This document shows, piece by piece, positions 44,059 through 52,905 of a DNA stretch of 63,927 nt. Numbering within the stretch: position 1 is the first letter of the stretch; each line of letters begins with the position of its first letter. Where the stretch lies: NCBI GenBank assembly GCA_016784735.1, contig JADHUC010000011.1, positions 1-63,927 on the forward strand, in the 5' to 3' direction. Both the position numbers and the translations under genes were made by a program. The notes under the pieces were generated by a model that did no database searches, was not told the DNA's origin, and worked only from the letters and a program-made list of their open reading frames with translations. The DNA comes from Pirellulaceae bacterium. Its GTDB lineage: Bacteria > Planctomycetota > Planctomycetia > Pirellulales > Pirellulaceae.

Positions 44059-45200
44059 GTTTTCTATTCTTCGTTCTCCGCAAATGGGTCCCGCGGTACT
44101 TGGCCGCTTGCCGGCATCCTCGCCCAAGACCTGCTCATGTGATGTTCTGCATGGTCGACCACTTCGAGCCCGGTGCGGACGGTGTCACCCGTGACGTCGA
44201 GAAGGAACGGATGGGGGCTCTACTTTCTCAGTACCCGCGACTTGTGGACACTCACGCAGACGCGTACGGAAACTGGCCCAAAAGGACGTGGTTCTTTCCT
44301 CCGCACTACCATCGCTTCGGAAATCTCAAAGACCTAGTATCGCTGTGTGAGCAAGGATACGGCGAGGTGGAGCTTCATCTTCACCATGGAAAAAGCAAGC
44401 CTGATACGGCGGAAAACCTGGAGCGGACCATTAGGCTGTGTATCGAGGAGTACTCGCAATTCGGCGTATTCGGCACCGAACAGGATCGCAAGCGATATGC
44501 TTTCATTCATGGCGATTGGGCACTCAACAATTCACGGAAGAACCAGCAGTATTGTGGCGTGGACAACGAACTGCATGTGCTGAAAAAAACGGGATGTTAC
44601 GCCGATTTCACATTTCCCTCGTGCAACGAGTCGAATCCGATGCAAATCAACTCGATCTACTACGCACAGGAAAACGCCGGCCCAAAGGCTCACAATCGAG
44701 GAAACCCTGTCCGTGCAAACCGCGGTCCTGGGAAAGGGCTGCTCATCGTACAAGGGCCCCTTCACCCGCTCTTTCTCGAAGGGCGCGCCTTCGGCCTTCG
44801 AGCGTTTGGCGATGACATTGCCTTGGGGAAACCGGGCAGTGCCCAGCGGGTAGATCTTTGGATCAAGACTTGGATTCACGTCCAGGGCAAGCGAGATTGG
44901 GTGTTCGTCAAAGTCCATACGCATGGAGTTGAGGATGCCGAGGTGGTCCTCGGAGCGGACATGGATGAATCGTTCGGCTATATGGAGGACGAGTACAATG
45001 ACGGCGGGGATTATGTTCTCCACTACGTAACTGCGAGGGAGCTTTACAATATTGTGAAGGCGGCTGAAGCCGGAGAGGCCGGTGATCCGGAGCAGTATCG
45101 GGACTTTAGAGTGTCTCGACCCAGTTATGATTCCTCGCCGAAGATATCTGAGGCTTCCGATGAATTGAGAAATGCAGTCTACGAAACGTACACTGACTGA
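44043..45200 (+). CDS. Polysaccharide-deacetylase-like protein, uncharacterised subfamily
   Basis: A 385-residue protein without a signal peptide. Metal-binding-like segments resemble the NodB fold: MFCMVDHFEPGADG (acidic motif 1 position), GYGEVELHLHHGKSKPDT (histidine motif), FIHGDWALNNSRKN and VFVKVHTHGVEDAE near the end. The spacing differs from classical NodB enzymes, so the assignment is tentative. It overlaps the upstream unknown gene and is followed by a family 2 glycosyltransferase. It probably acts on a sugar amide in the cytosol. Confidence 0.6.
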   Translation: MLQKLGFLFFVLRKWVPRYLAACRHPRPRPAHVMFCMVDHFEPGADGVTRDVEKERMGALLSQYPRLVDTHADAYGNWPKRTWFFPPHYHRFGNLKDLVSLCEQGYGEVELHLHHGKSKPDTAENLERTIRLCIEEYSQFGVFGTEQDRKRYAFIHGDWALNNSRKNQQYCGVDNELHVLKKTGCYADFTFPSCNESNPMQINSIYYAQENAGPKAHNRGNPVRANRGPGKGLLIVQGPLHPLFLEGRAFGLRAFGDDIALGKPGSAQRVDLWIKTWIHVQGKRDWVFVKVHTHGVEDAEVVLGADMDESFGYMEDEYNDGGDYVLHYVTARELYNIVKAAEAGEAGDPEQYRDFRVSRPSYDSSPKISEASDELRNAVYETYTD

Positions 45201-45263
45201 ACGTGTCTGTCCCTTACGCTGTCAAGCACGCCCCGTGCCGGCTGAGATTGGTGGAATATTACC

Positions 45264-46265
45264 ATGCCAAAAAGAGTGAGTGTCGTTGTTCCGACTTACA
45301 ACAGCGCACGATTCATAGGACGAGCCGTGCGGAGCATTAGGCGCCAAGGACGCTCAGACATGGAAATAGTCGTCGTGGACGACGGTTCGCATGATGAAAC
45401 GGAACAAGTAGTCCGGGAACTCTCCGAAGGCAACTCAGAGGTTATCCTCTGCAGGAACGACCGGACAAAAGGTCCGTCCGGAGCCAGGAATACGGGGATA
45501 CTGAAGGCTTCCGGCCAGTACATAGCCTTCCTGGATTCAGATGACGAGTGGCTGGAGAATCATCTCTCTGATGGGATGAGGTTTCTGGATGGCCATCCAG
45601 AGATTGACGTCTTGTTCGGCAATTTCGAAGTTGTAGAACACGAGACCAATCGCCATCTATTCACTTGGTTCGACCAAAAGCGAACCCTGCTATCACTTGA
45701 TGCACTGGAGATCGAGGAGGGGTTCCATTCGATACAGGACAATCTGTTCATCGCCTTGGTAAAGGAAAGCTCCTTCCACGTCAGCTCGGCTATCATAAGG
45801 CAGGACGTCTGCAAGAACACGCTTTTCAACGAGTCATCATGTTCCTCAGAGGACAGAGATTTCGCCATCAGGCTCGACAGACGAAGTGGCGCTGCATTCG
45901 CCTACAGGGACGAGCCAACTCACATCTACTACAGGCACCCAACATCGCTGACCGGCGGGAACGGCTTGGAGGATAGCAAGATCTTATTGAAAGACACAAT
46001 GTACCTCTACAATGGATACCTGGACGAGTTTGAACTGTCAAAGGGCGAAAGGCATACGATAAGATCGCTGTTATCCGAGGACTACTTGGACTTGTCCTAC
46101 GTCCAACGGAAGCAATCTGATTTCCGAGCTGCAGTAGGAAGCACAGTTTCGAGCGCAAGGAATAGGCTTGGCGTAGGCTGCGTGATAGAACTGGCGAAGA
46201 TAGCCGGCGAGTGGGTTCTATCGAGGAGGAATCTGGCGAAAAACCAGGATTGCGTCAGACGATAG
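45264..46265 (+). CDS. Family 2 glycosyltransferase with atypical codon use
   Basis: A 333-residue GT-A protein: VSVVVPTYNSARFIGRAVRS, VVDDGSHDETEQV, IAFLDSDDEWLENHL and CSSEDRDFAIRLDRRSG. AGG and ATA codons are frequent in this gene and uncommon in the neighbouring operon, which suggests recent acquisition. It runs opposite to the surrounding polysaccharide operon and converges on the export gene with a 25-base gap. Confidence 0.85.
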   Translation: MPKRVSVVVPTYNSARFIGRAVRSIRRQGRSDMEIVVVDDGSHDETEQVVRELSEGNSEVILCRNDRTKGPSGARNTGILKASGQYIAFLDSDDEWLENHLSDGMRFLDGHPEIDVLFGNFEVVEHETNRHLFTWFDQKRTLLSLDALEIEEGFHSIQDNLFIALVKESSFHVSSAIIRQDVCKNTLFNESSCSSEDRDFAIRLDRRSGAAFAYRDEPTHIYYRHPTSLTGGNGLEDSKILLKDTMYLYNGYLDEFELSKGERHTIRSLLSEDYLDLSYVQRKQSDFRAAVGSTVSSARNRLGVGCVIELAKIAGEWVLSRRNLAKNQDCVRR

Positions 46266-46290
46266 CGATTGGATTTCCTCTACCACGGGC

Positions 46291-47358
46291 TTAGAAGTTA
46301 GACCGAGGGTTGCCACCACCGCGCAACACCGGGCCGGACAACCTGGTAGCGGTTCCGGTTGCCAGGAGCACGAATCCCATCACGCGTTCCAGGGGCGCCA
46401 TCAGTTTGGCGATGCTCGTATCGAGCGCCACCATCTTGTCTTCGGCGATAAAGATGCGATCGCCCGGAAGGATCTGGTAATTCGTGTCGTGTGATCCGAG
46501 TGCGGTGATCGCTTCCCAGGAGACCGGGAGCATTTGGATTCGCCCGGGCTCGTGCGTGGGACGAGCGATCCAGATCTTCTTCGAAGAGACTTGTTCCAGA
46601 CCGTTGATGTGCGAAATGGCATCCAACACGGTCTCGTTACCGGTCACCGGCAAACGATAGACGCCGTCGCCCAAACCAGCGCCCTGCATGATGATGTAGT
46701 ACACCTTGCTGTTATAGGCATACACGTCGACCGAGACTTCGGGATCCTCGAGAAATTGGGACAGGTGCATTTCGATGGCGCGTTTCGCATCAGCGACCGT
46801 CTGCCCAACCACCGAGACGTTGCCGTAGCTGCCCAGCGTAACCGTTCCGTCGGGGCCAACCAGGTGCTCGCCCGTAATCTGCTCCTTGGCGGCGATGCTG
46901 GCCAAGCTGATCGAAACCACAGGATCGCGCAAGTATTGTCGAAGGTGTCCTCGGATCGCGGTCTCTGCGTCCTCAGCCGACTTCCCAGCCACCTTGACGG
47001 CCCCGTAGCGAATTCCCAAGTCGACAAGGCCACCCGGTTGTACCAGGTAGATTCCCGCGATCGGAGCGTCCGGCAGTGTTCCCCAAGCTTGAATGTGGAC
47101 GGAATCCAGTGTTCGCAAGTGGTACGGCGGCCGCGGCACCACGTGAATCGCGTCGATTCGGAGGATGTCGGGAGGTTCGATCACATACTCCGGCAATGTG
47201 GTCTTCCACATCTCGCGGGGCATGCTGCCACAGTCCATCATCGCTGGCGGCATGCCGTTGGGCTGCGTTGGAACGCTCTGGCAACCGCTGCTGGCCAATA
47301 ACACGCTGAGGACTAAGACATGGAGCAGAGCGCCTGCTGTGAAACGAAGGCAATACAT
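46291..47358 (-). CDS. Wza-type polysaccharide export lipoprotein
   Basis: A 355-residue outer-envelope protein. ATG 47358 opens a lipoprotein signal ending LASSGCQSV. The Poly_export region (YVIEPPDILRIDAIHVVP) and two SLBB-like parts (IYLVQPGGLVDLGIRYG, HLVGPDGTVTLGSYGNVSVV) are visible. The later region ends INGLEQVSSKKIWIARP and YQILPGDRIFI, as in Wza proteins. A C-terminal hydrophobic stretch (ERVMGFVLLATGTATRL) is the probable outer-membrane helix. It works with the tyrosine autokinase, though the two are now 5 kb apart. Confidence 0.88.
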   Translation of the reverse strand: MYCLRFTAGALLHVLVLSVLLASSGCQSVPTQPNGMPPAMMDCGSMPREMWKTTLPEYVIEPPDILRIDAIHVVPRPPYHLRTLDSVHIQAWGTLPDAPIAGIYLVQPGGLVDLGIRYGAVKVAGKSAEDAETAIRGHLRQYLRDPVVSISLASIAAKEQITGEHLVGPDGTVTLGSYGNVSVVGQTVADAKRAIEMHLSQFLEDPEVSVDVYAYNSKVYYIIMQGAGLGDGVYRLPVTGNETVLDAISHINGLEQVSSKKIWIARPTHEPGRIQMLPVSWEAITALGSHDTNYQILPGDRIFIAEDKMVALDTSIAKLMAPLERVMGFVLLATGTATRLSGPVLRGGGNPRSNF

Positions 47359-47674
47359 CAGCCACACCGCCGTATCTGTTGGAGCGATCTTCGGGCGAGA
47401 GGATACCGTACATGCCTCAATATCGGCTCGACTGTTCTCATCACTTCCACCAGAACACGCCATGCGCCGCATGCCATGAGGGGCGGCGCCGAAAGATCGT
47501 GACGACCGATACGATCGACATTGGCGAAGTCGGCATACCTGCCGCACGTTTTCGCTAGTTTCCCCAGCCCGCAAGGTCGCGCCCTGCAAGCCGTGGGCTA
47601 TGTTCCTATAGCAAGGCGCGTTTGCGCGCAGTCTCCCTATCTCCAACACCTTTTGTCAAACGAATCATCTGACA
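47359..47674. other. Divergent regulatory gap between export gene and amidotransferase
   Basis: This 316-base gap separates two divergent polysaccharide genes and must hold both promoters. It contains no recognised hairpin or gene. The minus-strand frame stays open to 47649 but shows no signal-peptide or homology, so an upstream start for the export gene is unlikely. Confidence 0.4.
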
Positions 47675-49738
47675 ATGTGCGGCATCGCCGGAGTCCTGAA
47701 TTTCGACGCGGAAACCGCGGATCGAGTGCTGCTGGAACGCATGATAGCGCCGCTTCGACACCGCGGGCCGGACGACCGGGGCGTTTTGGTCGACGGACCA
47801 GCCGGTCTCGCTCATGCTCGGTTGAGCATCATCGACCTGGACGGCGGCCGGCAACCAATGCCGAACGAAGACCACTCGATCTGGGTCACCTTCAACGGCG
47901 AGATCTACAACTACGTCGAACTCCGCGAGACGCTTCGCCGCAAAGGCCATCGCATGGCCACCAGGTCCGACACCGAAGTGATCGTGCATATGTACGAAGA
48001 ATTCGGCGACCGATGCGTCGAGCACTTCAACGGGCAATGGGCACTGGCCATCTGGGACCGTCCACGCCGGCGGCTGTTTCTTTCGCGCGATCGTATGGGA
48101 ATCCGTCCGCTTTACTACACCACGGCCGGCGGCAAGTTCCTTTTCGCGTCGGAGGTCAAATCGCTGTTCGTGGATCCGGACGTGCCGCGTAGGATTGACC
48201 CACGAGGCTTGAATCAGCTATTCACATTTTGGTCGCCACTACCGCCCACGACGGTGTTCGATAACATCTTCGAACTCCCGCCCGGTCACAATCTGATCGT
48301 CGAAGACGGGCGGTTGCGAGTCGGGCAATATTGGCAACTGGAATACGATCCAACGCCGAAAGACGAGCAACACTGCGCCGAACAGTTGCTCGAACTGCTG
48401 CTGGATGCCACACGATTGCGACTTCGCTCGGACGTTCCAGTCGGCGCGTATCTCAGCGGCGGGTTGGATTCCACGGTGACCACGGCGCTTATCAAGCAAG
48501 CGACCGACGCTCATCTGCGGACCTTCTCGATCACGTTCGAAGACGACGAGTTCGACGAAAGCCAACATCAGCAGGCGGCTGTCAAATCGCTTGGCACCGA
48601 TCATCAGTCGATCCGCTGTACGTCCGCAGACATTGGTCGCGTGTTCCCCGAGGTGATTTGGCACGCCGAGCGACCTGTGTTGCGCACCGCACCAGCACCG
48701 CTGTACCTGCTGTCCGGCCTGGTGCACGACGAGGGCTACAAGGTCGTGGTCACCGGCGAGGGTGCCGACGAGATGCTTGGTGGCTACGACATTTTCAAAG
48801 AAGCGAAAGTCCGCCGGTTCTGGGCCGCTCAGCCGGATTCCGTCTTCCGCGCAAGACTGCTGGAAAAACTGTATCCGTACATGCCCGGCCTTCAAGCCCA
48901 GTCGCTTGCCTATCGCAAAGCGTTCTTTCACGTGCGCCCCGACGACTTGGCCAACCCGTTCTTCTCGCACTTGCCGCGATGGGAACTGACTTCGTGGTTG
49001 AAGCGGTTCTTCTCGGACGATTTGAAATCGCAACTGACCGACCACGATCCATACGCCGAGCTTCTGGCACGATTGCCTGACGAATATGCCGACTGGCATC
49101 CTTTCTGTCAGGCCCAGTACCTGGAGACAACAACGCTTCTGCCGGGATACATCCTATCGTCGCAAGGCGACCGGGTCGCCATGGCCGGCTCGGTAGAAGG
49201 CCGGTTTCCGTTCCTGGATCACCGCCTGGCAGAAATGGCCGCGCGAATGCCCGTGCGATGGAAGATGAAGGGACTGAACGAGAAATACATCCTGAAGCGA
49301 GCTGCCGGGCACATGATTCCCCACTCGATTGTGGCTCGCAAGAAGCAGCCCTACCGGGCTCCGGATGCGAAGAGCTTCTTTGCCAACGGCAGCGGTACGC
49401 CACAGCATGAGTATGTGGATTCGCTATTGCACTCCGAGCGCATCCGAGAAGACGGCATCTTCGATCCCAAAGCCGTCGAGCGATTGGTTGCCAAGGCCCG
49501 AAAGGGCCGCGTTATTGGAATCAAAGATAACATGACCCTGGTCGGGATTCTCTCGACGCAGTTGGTCGTCGATCAGTTCATTAGAGAGTTCGACGCGTGC
49601 CACGATCGTTCGGCGGCATCTCTGGCCGACCAATCCCAATACGGAGTTGGGCGACCCCAACACCAGATACCGTTGCCAGAAGGAAAACTTGCAGGCGCCG
49701 ACTACGCCTATCCTGTCTATCAACCTATCGAGGAGTGA
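47675..49738 (+). CDS. asnB: Asparagine-synthase-type glutamine amidotransferase, XrtA-locus-like
   Basis: A 687-residue two-domain enzyme. The N-terminal glutaminase starts MCGIAGVLNFDAE with catalytic Cys2, and has RHRGPDDRG and VTFNGEIYNYVELRE. The synthetase domain has the PP-loop SGGLDSTVTTAL and VTGEGADEMLGGYD. Family knowledge: it forms an amide from a carboxyl group and glutamine-derived ammonia. In polysaccharide loci such enzymes probably amidate a sugar or an attached group rather than making free asparagine. It leads a set of four genes and ends 6 bases before the carrier protein. Confidence 0.9.
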   Translation: MCGIAGVLNFDAETADRVLLERMIAPLRHRGPDDRGVLVDGPAGLAHARLSIIDLDGGRQPMPNEDHSIWVTFNGEIYNYVELRETLRRKGHRMATRSDTEVIVHMYEEFGDRCVEHFNGQWALAIWDRPRRRLFLSRDRMGIRPLYYTTAGGKFLFASEVKSLFVDPDVPRRIDPRGLNQLFTFWSPLPPTTVFDNIFELPPGHNLIVEDGRLRVGQYWQLEYDPTPKDEQHCAEQLLELLLDATRLRLRSDVPVGAYLSGGLDSTVTTALIKQATDAHLRTFSITFEDDEFDESQHQQAAVKSLGTDHQSIRCTSADIGRVFPEVIWHAERPVLRTAPAPLYLLSGLVHDEGYKVVVTGEGADEMLGGYDIFKEAKVRRFWAAQPDSVFRARLLEKLYPYMPGLQAQSLAYRKAFFHVRPDDLANPFFSHLPRWELTSWLKRFFSDDLKSQLTDHDPYAELLARLPDEYADWHPFCQAQYLETTTLLPGYILSSQGDRVAMAGSVEGRFPFLDHRLAEMAARMPVRWKMKGLNEKYILKRAAGHMIPHSIVARKKQPYRAPDAKSFFANGSGTPQHEYVDSLLHSERIREDGIFDPKAVERLVAKARKGRVIGIKDNMTLVGILSTQLVVDQFIREFDACHDRSAASLADQSQYGVGRPQHQIPLPEGKLAGADYAYPVYQPIEE

Positions 49739-49744
49739 AACAAC

Positions 49745-50008
49745 GTGAACGACATTGCGCAGGCATTACGTGAATTCGTTCAGGAGAATTTCCTGTTCGG
49801 GCAAGACGCCACTTTCTCCAGCGACGACTCGTTTCTGGAACAAGGAATCATCGACTCTACGGGCGTGTTGGAGTTGGTGACGTTTCTGGAGGAGCAGTTC
49901 GAGATCGCAGTCGACGACGACGAACTGGTGCCGGAGAACCTGGATTCGATCGACAACCTTTGCCGATTCATCGCGTCCAAGCGTGAGTTGTCGGAGGTTG
50001 CCGGTTAG
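49745..50008 (+). CDS. Acyl carrier protein
   Basis: An 87-residue carrier protein with phosphopantetheine attachment Ser38 in GIIDSTGVLEL. Helices 1 and 3 and the acidic face DDDELVPENLDSIDNL are intact. GTG start with GAGGAG just upstream, overlapping the end of the amidotransferase gene. It would carry an acyl or aminoacyl group made by the ligase downstream. Confidence 0.88.
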   Translation: MNDIAQALREFVQENFLFGQDATFSSDDSFLEQGIIDSTGVLELVTFLEEQFEIAVDDDELVPENLDSIDNLCRFIASKRELSEVAG

Positions 50009-50044
50009 CCCTCGCGGGCCCGCCGCCAAAGCGCATCGCGCATC

Positions 50045-50133
50045 CCCGTTTAACCCGAAGCCGAAGGCGATGGCGGGCAATGGACGGTCCATGCGTTGCA
50101 CCCGCCATCGCCTTCGGCTTCGGGTTAAACGGG
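50045..50133. repeat. Perfect 33-base inverted repeat within operon
   Basis: Arms 50045-50077 and 50101-50133 are complementary at all 33 positions, with a 23-base loop. The left arm starts CCCGTTTAACCCGAAGCCG and the right arm ends with its complement. It sits in the gap between the carrier-protein and ligase genes, and such a strong stem should affect read-through or mRNA stability. Confidence 0.95.
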
Positions 50134-50170
50134 CTTGGCTATCGGTCACATAAGAAGTGGAGAACACGAC

Positions 50171-51724
50171 ATGCAACTGGAATCGTTCCTGGAAACCAGC
50201 GCAACACAGTTCCCCGACAAGATTGCACTCGTCTGCGGCAAACAGCGATTGACCTACGCCGAGTTGGATCAACAGTGCAACCGCTTGGCGCACGCGCTTC
50301 TGGCCGAGGGAATCGAGCGTGGCGACCGAGTGGCCGTATACCTGGACAATTCCGTCGAGGCCGTTGTCTCCGTCTTCGCCATCCTGAAGGCCGGGGCCGT
50401 CTTCATGATGGTCAACCCGACCACCAAAGCCGATAAACTCACCTACGTCCTGAACAATTCGCGAGCCGCCGCTGTGATTCTGCCGGCACGCGCGATCAGG
50501 ACGCTTCACGAATCGCTCGCCGACGCACCGCACCTTCGTCACGTTGTCATCGTGGGCGATGCAGTACCCGACGATCCGGTGTCTGGGAAGGCCTGCTTCG
50601 GCTTCAACGATCTGGCCGAACGCCATCAAACCGATATCCTGCCCCCGCCCAAAAGGGCCATCGACGTCGATCTGGCGGCCTTGATCTACACGTCCGGATC
50701 GACCGGCAATCCCAAGGGCGTGATGGTCACGCATTTGAATATGGTCAGCGCCGCCACGTCGATCACGACTTATCTACGCAACGTGCCGGAAGACATCATT
50801 CTGAACGTACTTCCCCTGTCGTTCGACTACGGTCTGTACCAGGTTCTCATGTCGGCCAAGATCGGCGGTACAGTCGTGTTGGAGCGGTCGTTCACTTATC
50901 CGCACGCTGTCATGCAGAAGCTGGTTCAGGAGAAGGCGACCGGCTTCCCGCTGGTCCCCACCATCTCGGCGATCCTCCTGCAGATGGATCTGGGCAAGTA
51001 CGATCTGTCGCATCTCCGCTATGTATCCAACACGGGCGCTGCTCTGCCCAGCGAACACATCTTTCAGCTACGCGAGTTGTTCCCGCACGTTCAGGTCTAC
51101 TCGATGTACGGCCTGACAGAGTGCAAGCGAGTCTCCTATTTGCCGCCGGAAGATGTCGACCAGCGGCCCACGTCCGTCGGCCGCGGCATGCCAAACGAAG
51201 AAGTGTACATCGTCGACGAGAATGACCGTCGCGTCGCTCCTGGCGTTGTGGGTGAATTGGTCGTCCGCGGCTCGAACGTGATGAGAGGATACTGGGAACT
51301 GCCGGAAGAGACCGGCCGGATGCTGCGCCCCGGGCCACTGCCGAATGAGAAGGTGTTGTACACTGGCGACCTGTTTCGCATGGATGAAGACGGCTATCTG
51401 TATTTCGTCGGGCGCAAAGACGACATCATCAAGAGCCGCGGCGAGAAGGTCAGCCCCAAAGAAGTCGAGAACGTGCTGTACAGCCATCCCGAGGTGGCCG
51501 AGGCTGCCGTCGTCGGAGTGCCGGACGCGATTCTCGGCCAGGCGATCAAGGCGGTGATCGCACCAAAGGATGGCTGCCAGTTGAGCGACAAAGAAATCAT
51601 GCGCTATTGCGCCGGCCGCCTGGAAGATTTCATGGTTCCCAAATGGGTCGAGGTACGACCCTCGTTGCCGAAGACGGGCAACGGGAAAATCGATAAACGC
51701 GAACTTTCCGGAGTCTCTGCATGA
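50171..51724 (+). CDS. AMP-forming acyl/aryl ligase, XrtA-locus-like
   Basis: A 517-residue ANL-superfamily enzyme that activates a carboxylate as an adenylate and passes it to a carrier or CoA. P-loop IYTSGSTGNPKGVMVTH is near residue 173. The adenine-binding YSMYGLTECKRVSYL motif, LYTGDLFRMDEDGYLYFVGR, and the C-terminal lysine motif PKTGNGKIDKREL are intact. ATG 50171 has GGAG upstream. The likely partner is the carrier protein encoded 163 bases upstream. It overlaps the next gene by four bases (ATGA). The substrate cannot be read from the sequence. Confidence 0.9.
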   Translation: MQLESFLETSATQFPDKIALVCGKQRLTYAELDQQCNRLAHALLAEGIERGDRVAVYLDNSVEAVVSVFAILKAGAVFMMVNPTTKADKLTYVLNNSRAAAVILPARAIRTLHESLADAPHLRHVVIVGDAVPDDPVSGKACFGFNDLAERHQTDILPPPKRAIDVDLAALIYTSGSTGNPKGVMVTHLNMVSAATSITTYLRNVPEDIILNVLPLSFDYGLYQVLMSAKIGGTVVLERSFTYPHAVMQKLVQEKATGFPLVPTISAILLQMDLGKYDLSHLRYVSNTGAALPSEHIFQLRELFPHVQVYSMYGLTECKRVSYLPPEDVDQRPTSVGRGMPNEEVYIVDENDRRVAPGVVGELVVRGSNVMRGYWELPEETGRMLRPGPLPNEKVLYTGDLFRMDEDGYLYFVGRKDDIIKSRGEKVSPKEVENVLYSHPEVAEAAVVGVPDAILGQAIKAVIAPKDGCQLSDKEIMRYCAGRLEDFMVPKWVEVRPSLPKTGNGKIDKRELSGVSA

Positions 51725-52710
51725 TCGCCAAAACGCGTACCACTTCCTTCTCCAGCGATGTACTTCGGATCGATCCGAAATCGGAAGTTCAACGAATTGT
51801 TGATGCGGTGAAGGACCAGGTATTCAACCAGTTGCGCCGGAAGGGCGTCGTGCTGGGCCTGTCAGGCGGCGTGGATAGCAGTGTGGCTGCAGCGTTGTGC
51901 GTCGAGGCTCTTGGAGCAAACCGAGTGTTCGGGCTGTTCATGCCCGAACGCGACTCGTCCGGCGACAGCCTCGCGCTGGGGGAAATGCTTGCCGGACATC
52001 TGGGCATCGAGGCAGAGTTGGAAGACATCAGCCCCGTTTTGTACGCCGCCGGCTGCTATCGACGGCGCGACGATGCCATCCGCAGCGTGTTTCCCGACTA
52101 CGGACCGGGGCATAAGTCGAAACTCGTGTTACCCGACCTTTCGGACGACAGCCCTTATCGCGTCTTCTCCATTGTCATCCATTCGCCGGCTGGCGAAGTC
52201 GCCCGTAAACGTCTGCCGCTCGGAGCCTACCAGGAGATCGTGGCGGCGACGAATTTCAAGCAGCGAGTCCGCAAGATGATGGAGTATTATCACGCCGATC
52301 GCCTGCGATACGCCGTGGTGGGCACGCCGAACTGGCTCGAATACGATCAAGGCTTTTTTGTCAAGAACGGAGACGGCGCTGCCGACCTGAAGCCGATTGC
52401 ACATCTGTACAAGACTCAGGTCTATCAACTGGCCGAGTACCTTGGAATCCCCGACGAGATTCGCACTCGTCCACCCACGACCGACACGTATTCGATGGAG
52501 CAGTCGCAAGAGGAGTTCTTCTTCTCGGTCCCCTATCACGTCCTCGATCTCTGCTTGTACGCCCTCGACCACGAAGTGCCCGCAGACGACGTGGCCAGTG
52601 CCGTTGGGCTCACGCCCGATCAAGTCGAGCGAGTCTACCGCGACATTGAAGCCAAACGCAAGGCAGCCCACTATCTGCACGAGCGACCGTTGCTGGTCGA
52701 GAACGCGTAG
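51721..52710 (+). CDS. nadE: NAD-synthase-like ATP pyrophosphatase
   Basis: A 329-residue protein of the ammonia-dependent NadE family. Its PP-loop is GLSGGVDSSVAAALC. TNFKQRVRKMMEYYHADRLR and FFVKNGDGAADLKPIAHLYK follow the NadE pattern around the active site. Classical NadE makes NAD from deamido-NAD. Placement after an amidotransferase, a carrier protein and an acyl ligase, with a four-base overlap, suggests a specialised amide-forming step in the same pathway. A housekeeping role cannot be excluded, as I cannot see whether a second nadE exists elsewhere. Confidence 0.8.
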   Translation: MIAKTRTTSFSSDVLRIDPKSEVQRIVDAVKDQVFNQLRRKGVVLGLSGGVDSSVAAALCVEALGANRVFGLFMPERDSSGDSLALGEMLAGHLGIEAELEDISPVLYAAGCYRRRDDAIRSVFPDYGPGHKSKLVLPDLSDDSPYRVFSIVIHSPAGEVARKRLPLGAYQEIVAATNFKQRVRKMMEYYHADRLRYAVVGTPNWLEYDQGFFVKNGDGAADLKPIAHLYKTQVYQLAEYLGIPDEIRTRPPTTDTYSMEQSQEEFFFSVPYHVLDLCLYALDHEVPADDVASAVGLTPDQVERVYRDIEAKRKAAHYLHERPLLVENA

Positions 52711-52717
52711 GCCGATT

Positions 52718-52799
52718 GTTCGTAGTACCGCCTTCAGGCGGTCGATCCCGTCATCAGCGTCTCCGTAATCACGGGCCGCCTGAAGGCGGTACTACGAAC
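52718..52799. repeat. Perfect 24-base inverted repeat
   Basis: Arms 52718-52741 and 52776-52799 are fully complementary with a 34-base loop. The left arm starts GTTCGTAGTACCGCCTTC. It follows the nadE-like stop by 7 bases, so it may end the operon, but its form matches a dispersed element rather than a simple terminator. Confidence 0.95.
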
Positions 52800-52905
52800 C
52801 AACAGCAAGGAAAGTCTTTGGCACGGGCGAGGCAGACCCCCTATAATCATCCTCAGCGTTTCCCTCAACGCGCCCGCCACAGTGCCAACCATAAAGGAGT
52901 TGACG

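Noticed and set aside
48239..49099. 286-codon minus-strand frame in the amidotransferase gene
   Set aside because: It is the shadow of a gene with clear PP-loop and glutaminase motifs.
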